In this document: one piece after another, positions 59,343 to 64,000 of the stretch | Layout of the letters: each line of letters starts with the position of its first letter | Numbering within the stretch: position 1 is the first letter of the stretch | Source of the DNA: Stichopus chloronotus | Lineage: Eukaryota; Echinodermata; Holothuroidea; Aspidochirotida; Stichopodidae | Reading direction: 5' to 3' | DNA length: 64,000 bases | NCBI GenBank assembly: GCA_021234535.1 | Contig: CM037843.1 | Location: 32,365,200 to 32,429,199 of the forward strand | Made by a program: the position numbers and the translations under genes | Notes under the pieces: model-generated | What the model saw: only the letters and a program-made list of their open reading frames with translations | Databases searched by the model: none | Told to the model about the DNA's origin: nothing

Positions 59343-59963
59343 TTACATAAGTTCATCCAGAAAGCAGCTTCCGTAAGGCCTCCAGACCCCTTGCTCAAGG
59401 AGTCGAAGGAGGTTGGCTGAAGAAGCACCCTTCTTGGTAAGACAGTCAGCTAATTGTGCCCTGGTTTCGCTCCAATTAACAGACAAGATCTGGCCAGACT
59501 GAATTAGCTCTTTGATGGCACTCATCTCTATGCGAAGACGTTTCTCAAGCACATGGTTGGTCGAGTGAATATTTTCCTACAGCGAATAATTGTCAGTTAC
59601 ACAAATTATTGGTAGAAGTGCAGGGTCTGGCTTGCATTGTGTCAGTTCAGAATGTAATACTGCAAGAAAGATACTTGTATCAATGGCATCAGCCATTGCA
59701 AGAGTTTCTGCTGATAGTGTGCTTCGAACTACTCTTCTTATCTTTCGAGACCTCCATGCCAGGGGTGAAATATACCCATTATCACCTTGAAGAAAAATAA
59801 AGTGGCCTCCCTGACTTCCACCATCAGGGAGATTACCCAACGAGGCGTCACTGTATACCACTAACTTAAGTGAGCTGTCATTCCCAAGATGATGAAACTT
59901 CAATTTTACTGAATCGGAATGTATCTTTCTAACAACTTTATTGGTTTCCATGAGATCTGCCAC
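59343..59963 (-). pseudogene. Copia RNase H
   Basis: KLVVYSDASLGNLPDGGSQG and LSAETLAMADAID mark the Copia RNase H; WSETRAQLADCLTKKGAS is its usual end. One in-frame stop (near 59580) splits it. Confidence 0.85.
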
Positions 59964-60946
59964 ACAGGCATTTTTATAAGCGAGGATCCAAGTGCACTTG
60001 CATCAAACAGCACGTCTGGTCTAGTCTGGTTGGCTATCCACATTATTTGTCCAATTTTAGATCGGATCAAATCCATTTCTGGTGGAGTTACAGCTGTATC
60101 CTTCTGTTTGGCTCTTTCTTTACTAACTGGTATCTGTTGCAATGATTGTGCATAATGTTCCTGGTCAACAATAATGGCATTGTCATTAGACTGGAGCTGG
60201 AGCCCAATATACTTAAAGCAATCTGACTCCTCCTGTCCAATGCAAAGGAGGCTTCTAATTTTGGTAATAACATAATGTTTGAAGTTCAAATTCCCAGCCC
60301 AAACAAAATCATCAACATGGCTTGCCAGGACACCCTGTAACCCTGCTCCTGTTTTGTGCCAGTAAAAGATTGCCGGATCAACACGTGAAATTTTGCCTTC
60401 GCAGGCAACCATAATATCTTTCACTTTCTTGTACCAGTGAAGAGACGCTTCAGTCAAGCCATAAACACATTTTTTTAAGTGCCATACTTTGTTAACAGAT
60501 TCAGCTTCCTTAGGTGGCTTAATAAAAATATCCCTAGTAAGTGGGGACCCTTGGAGGAAGGCAGTCTTAATATCCATTGAGTTCAGTGTCCAATGCTTTT
60601 GTGCTGCAATGGCAAAAATTACCCTTAGTGATTCCTTGTCACATGTTGGCGAATCAGACTGTACATTTGTCCTTTCTCTATCCTCAAAACCCCACACCAC
60701 AAGGCGTGCTTTGGGAATGTTACCACTTGGAGACTCTTTCATAGTACACACCCACCTAGTGGATATACATTTCTGGCCTGAAAAGGGAACCTCATCATAT
60801 ACATCAAAATCTTTCCATTTTTGAAGTTCCTCAGACTTTGCTTGGCTAAAATAAGAATTGTCAAGCATCAAAATGCTGTCGCTTTCATCTTCATGACTAC
60901 TGCTATTAGTTTCACTGAGTTCCCCATTATCAGTTTGCTGGGTCAC
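59906..60946 (-). pseudogene. Copia reverse transcriptase (RVT_2)
   Basis: Long open frame with STRWVCTMKESPSGNIPKAR, LNSMDIKTAFLQGSPL, KKCVYGLTEASLHWYKK and the catalytic box ASHVDDFVWAG. It ends by a frameshift into the RNase H frame. Confidence 0.93.
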
Positions 60947-61029
60947 ATGCTACTTTAAGATTGTCAACACTTTTCATATCAATGGACTGTTTTAAACCGG
61001 CCTTGGCCTTTGGTTGGAAATATTCAACA

Positions 61030-62160
61030 TTATACCAGTTTTTTTAAGTTACCAGTTGCTTTCCCAGCACGAGACAAAATCTTTACAGTGTTTCTTTCAC
61101 CATCCTCCCCACTGAATTCCATAAACTGTCCGACTTGAGGTATGACATGTTGTGACCTATTATCTCCTTCATGACTACTTCTAGTTGGCCTGGGTACTTC
61201 AGTACATGTGGCAGAATGCTCACCACTCTCATTTTCAGAGCCATCGTCATCATACAAAGCCTCTGTTTCAACTAAATTTTCCTTTGGTTTATTGTCCTGT
61301 TCAACCAAATCCAAATTTTCAGGGTCACTGATGTCATTAATCTGATTACCCATATATGCATTAGCTTTGGTAAGGCGGCATTTGTGGACACGCACATAGC
61401 TTCCACCATGCCTCACAAACACTACTACACCATCCTGTCCAATAACCACACCAGGGCCATTCCACTCATTGCTATCATTTCTTTTGTAATACACTTTGTC
61501 CCCTTTGTAAAAGTTATCCCAAGTCCTAACCTGTGCGCGAATTGCTCTTCGGATTCTTTCAGATGACTCTGCCTTTATAAATCCCTTTCGAGCCAGATGC
61601 AGAGCATTAAGATGTTGGGCAACATAATCGCTTATGGTGGACCCCTCTAAAGCTGGCAGATTGTCATTCAAGGTAGTTGGAAGGTTTGGATTTACTCCAT
61701 ATACTAATTGGTGGGAACTGAAGCCATGTACATTGGCAAGGGTGTTCTTCGCATTGATTGACCATGCCAGGGCAGCGTCGAGATCCATGTTTGGGTCATC
61801 ACTAGTGACTTTACGCAATATTTCTGTTAGTGTCCTGTTGTGCCTTTCCACAATACCATTACTCCATGGACTCTCAGCGGGGGTAGTTTTAACAGTAATA
61901 TTGAAGTTTTCCGCAAGGTCGTGAATTTCTTTATTATCAAATTCTCTACCATTATCAGTAAGAATAGATTTGGGAGGTCCATGAATACTAACCCAACACT
62001 GAAGGAATTTGTTTGCAATGGTAGAGGACTGCTTATTATTAATAAGTGTGGCTGCACTGTATCTAGTAAAAAGATCTATAATATGTAAATACCAAAGATT
62101 TGGTCTCATCTCATGAAGATCCATTGCCACGACCTCATTAAAATTTTGGACTAGGGGCAA
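61030..62160 (-). pseudogene. Copia integrase core and linker
   Basis: Catalytic-type residues in VVAMDLHEM, LTDNGREFDN and SPWSNGIVERHNRTL give the D-D-E set. An acidic linker (DDDGSENESGEHS) follows before RT. Confidence 0.9.
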
Positions 62161-62187
62161 GCCAACGGCTGGTTTTGGCGGGACCCT

Positions 62188-62574
62188 TCAGTACTTGGTA
62201 CATGCATTACAATCTTTAACTACCGAATCCAACAACTCAAACACTTCTCTATCATTCACCCCTGCATTCTTCATCAGAGTAATTAGCCTATCAGTTGATG
62301 CATGACCAAATTGTTTATGCAATTTAGCTAGTTTCTTTATGTCCCAATTCTCCTGTTTCATGTTATTCCCCACATTGATCTCTCCCTTCAACACACCACT
62401 TGTTTTGTCTGTGATGAGGACTTCTTCCAAGTCCTCTACTTGATGCTCTTCACTTGTTTCTGGATTATCTTGACTGAGGCTCGCAGCTTCTTTAAGATTG
62501 ACACAATAATGGCCTCTAGAAGTGTACTCAAGGGGTATGTCTCTCCCAAACATGGTGGCAGTATCGTTAGTCAA
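62188..62574 (-). pseudogene. Copia pre-integrase segment
   Basis: LHKQFGHASTDRLITLMKNA with a later VKDCNACTKY provides the H-x-C-C zinc motif that precedes Copia integrases. It is joined to its neighbours only through frame changes. Confidence 0.8.
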
Positions 62575-62869
62575 GTTCAGTATTAGCCTTCTTTAATGAC
62601 TCTTTGCTGAGTAACATAGGTATATCACAATTCACCACCTCCGTGGAAATTTTGCACTTGGTACCCCCAATGGTGGCTGGTAAGATGACATTTTCAGCTG
62701 ATCTAACAACAACACCATCCCCAAATTTAAATTCTTGTGAGCTCTTTGACTTTGATATCCCACTGTCATCTAAGCCTAGCTCAGAGGTGTAATTTTCTAA
62801 CCATTTCCTCCCACATACTGTTTTGGTACAGGCAGTGTCAATTACTGCTGCCCCAAATGCTTCTGTCAT
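62567..62869 (-). pseudogene. Copia protease
   Basis: AAVIDTACTKTVCGRKWLEN is the aspartic protease site of this Copia lineage. It is preceded by MTEAFG. Confidence 0.8.
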
Positions 62870-62996
62870 AAAGATTTTATTTCTGTCTGGCCTAGGCTTG
62901 TGTCCATTCTCAGTTTTACTGAAGAGGGTGATGTTTACTGACTCTGTAGTGCTACTACCAGCTTCATAATTGATCTCATCTTGAGCCCAAGTTTGC

Positions 62997-63464
62997 TCAT
63001 GACTCAGTTACATTGACTGATTGACTGTTACTGTTATCCTTTTCTGGACAATCCCTTGCCCAATGAAAAATTGATTCACAAACTGCACACTTCGTACGTT
63101 TCCCATACTTATTCAAGGGATTAGTACCTGGAATGTTAGGATTCATGGGGGTGGCACTATTACTGGTCGACTTAGGCTTGACGTCAGGCCTCGGGTTTGT
63201 GGAGTTGGGCCTAACTTGGTTAGGCCGAGGCCTAGTGTTATCATAGACTTTACCTCGATTGTACTTTTCTGTAGGCCTAATGTTATTGTACCTTGTGAAC
63301 AGTACTTCTTCCTTCGTGTCGTAGCCAACCGCCCCATGATTCCTCTTATGATAGTCACTGAAAATTCTCTTAAGTGCAGATTTCATGGTCTCCAGCTTAA
63401 CATCAGTGCATGCCGTTAGTGCCAACTGGCGATCTTTCAGGCTGAGCTGTGCCCTATCCAACAC
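62997..63464 (-). pseudogene. Copia gag, C-terminal half with zinc knuckle
   Basis: Contains KCAVCESIFHWARDCPEKD (C-x2-C-x4-H-x4-C). It overlaps the preceding gag frame, from which one frameshift separates it. Confidence 0.85.
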
Positions 63465-63871
63465 TGCCGGAATGCGAGAACAGCATCTGGGAGTTTCATA
63501 TCATGTTTTTCTGTTTTGCGATACAGGATCTCGAACTGTGCTATATATTCACTCACTGATACATCCATCGATCTCTTAAAACTTTCAAATTCCATATAGG
63601 CCTCATATGCGTTGTCAATAGCAGTCTTTTTGTATATTAAATCTAACTCTTTGAACAAGATGTCGATTCCCGTATCCATATTCAGTTCATTGGCGCTGAG
63701 CTCCAAGGCGCGCTCCCGTGCTTTTCCGCTTAAGGATAGTGCTACGGCCAGGGTCTGCTTTTTGACATCCAGGTCAGTGACAAGTTGCCACATTCTTATC
63801 TCGTTCTTCCACGTTTCGTAACGAGTGTCATCGCCTAACTTCGGCGGAATCTTGAACGATGATTGAGCCAT
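63437..63871 (-). pseudogene. Copia gag, N-terminal half
   Basis: Starts at ATG 63871 with MAQSSFKIPPKLGDDTRYET and has the usual WKNEIRMW and SVSEYIAQFE gag features. The frame is lost near 63460. Confidence 0.85.
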
Positions 63872-63904
63872 TTTGATTCGATCCAGAACCTCGTTCTGCT
63901 ACCA

Positions 63905-64000
63905 TGAAATTTTAACTCACTTTGAGAGATCTCCTCTTGTTCTACCGCTGCGGTGTGTACCGATTCCAAGAGAGAGGTCGGTCCACACGTGAAGCGACAG
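63905..64000 (-). repeat. Copia element 5' LTR, partial
   Basis: The first 96 bases (plus-strand order) of the LTR. By comparison with the other copy about 58 more lie outside the window. Confidence 0.85.

Larger units (their letters stand above)
59145..64000 (-). mobile_element. Ty1/Copia retrotransposon, decayed, right LTR cut by the window end
   Basis: Minus orientation. The 3' LTR is 59145-59298 and the 5' LTR starts at 63905. On the minus strand the 5' LTR is followed by TGGTAGCAGAACGAGG, a Copia-type primer-binding site. A purine tract (AAAGAAAGAAGAGGAA) precedes the 3' LTR. Coding order gag, protease, integrase, RT, RNase H is the Copia order. At least five frame changes break it. The LTRs differ at about 11 of the 96 comparable bases. 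Confidence 0.9.

Overview
This window reads as animal nuclear DNA: AT-rich, with spliced genes, long introns and dense mobile DNA, and no operons. I assembled two conserved single-copy genes from it. The gene content, the mix of mobile elements (Ty3/Gypsy, Ty1/Copia, BEL/Pao, hAT-like, a KDZ/Zisupton-like element, tRNA-derived SINEs, long-inverted-repeat elements, elements with tandem-repeat cores) and the frequent palindrome TAGGCCTA suggest a marine invertebrate. An echinoderm or other invertebrate deuterostome is my guess; the sequence alone does not settle it.

Layout. (1) 2.05-21.0 kb, minus strand: a complete 10-exon D-glutamate cyclase gene (DGLUCY, C14orf159 homologue). All exon phases agree and the total is 1920 bp (639 residues). 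Its introns carry tandem-repeat elements whose units contain TGACCT half-sites, an hAT-like MITE with an 8-bp target duplication, and minisatellites. (2) 21-31.5 kb: intergenic DNA with three inverted-repeat elements; one is AT-rich and carries a fragment of an integrase-like gene. (3) 31.5-39.5 kb, plus strand: a large DNA transposon bounded by inverted blocks of a 229-bp satellite. It encodes, in order, an acidic region and C2H2 finger, a SWIM zinc finger, a SAP-like segment, a KDZ-like transposase core, a Ulp1-like cysteine protease, a PHD finger and a separate SprT-like metalloprotease. This copy has three in-frame stops and two frame changes. It is the most unusual object here. (4) 39.9-53.4 kb, plus strand: a five-exon PIGH gene (GPI-GlcNAc transferase subunit). 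Its 9.4-kb first intron holds a young LTR retrotransposon (260-bp LTRs, one difference) nested in an older, integrase-less Gypsy copy. (5) 54.4-57.5 kb, minus: a decayed BEL/Pao relic. (6) 57.7-58.9 kb: another tandem-repeat element in reverse. (7) 59.1-64.0 kb, minus: a decayed Copia element whose right LTR runs off the window.

How the parts relate. DGLUCY and PIGH are transcribed away from each other and are the only host genes I can support. The DGLUCY product would handle D-glutamate, by analogy to mammals in mitochondria; PIGH would act in the first step of GPI-anchor synthesis at the ER. The remaining DNA is mobile elements, satellites and unassigned sequence. Homology calls are from recognition, not from a search.
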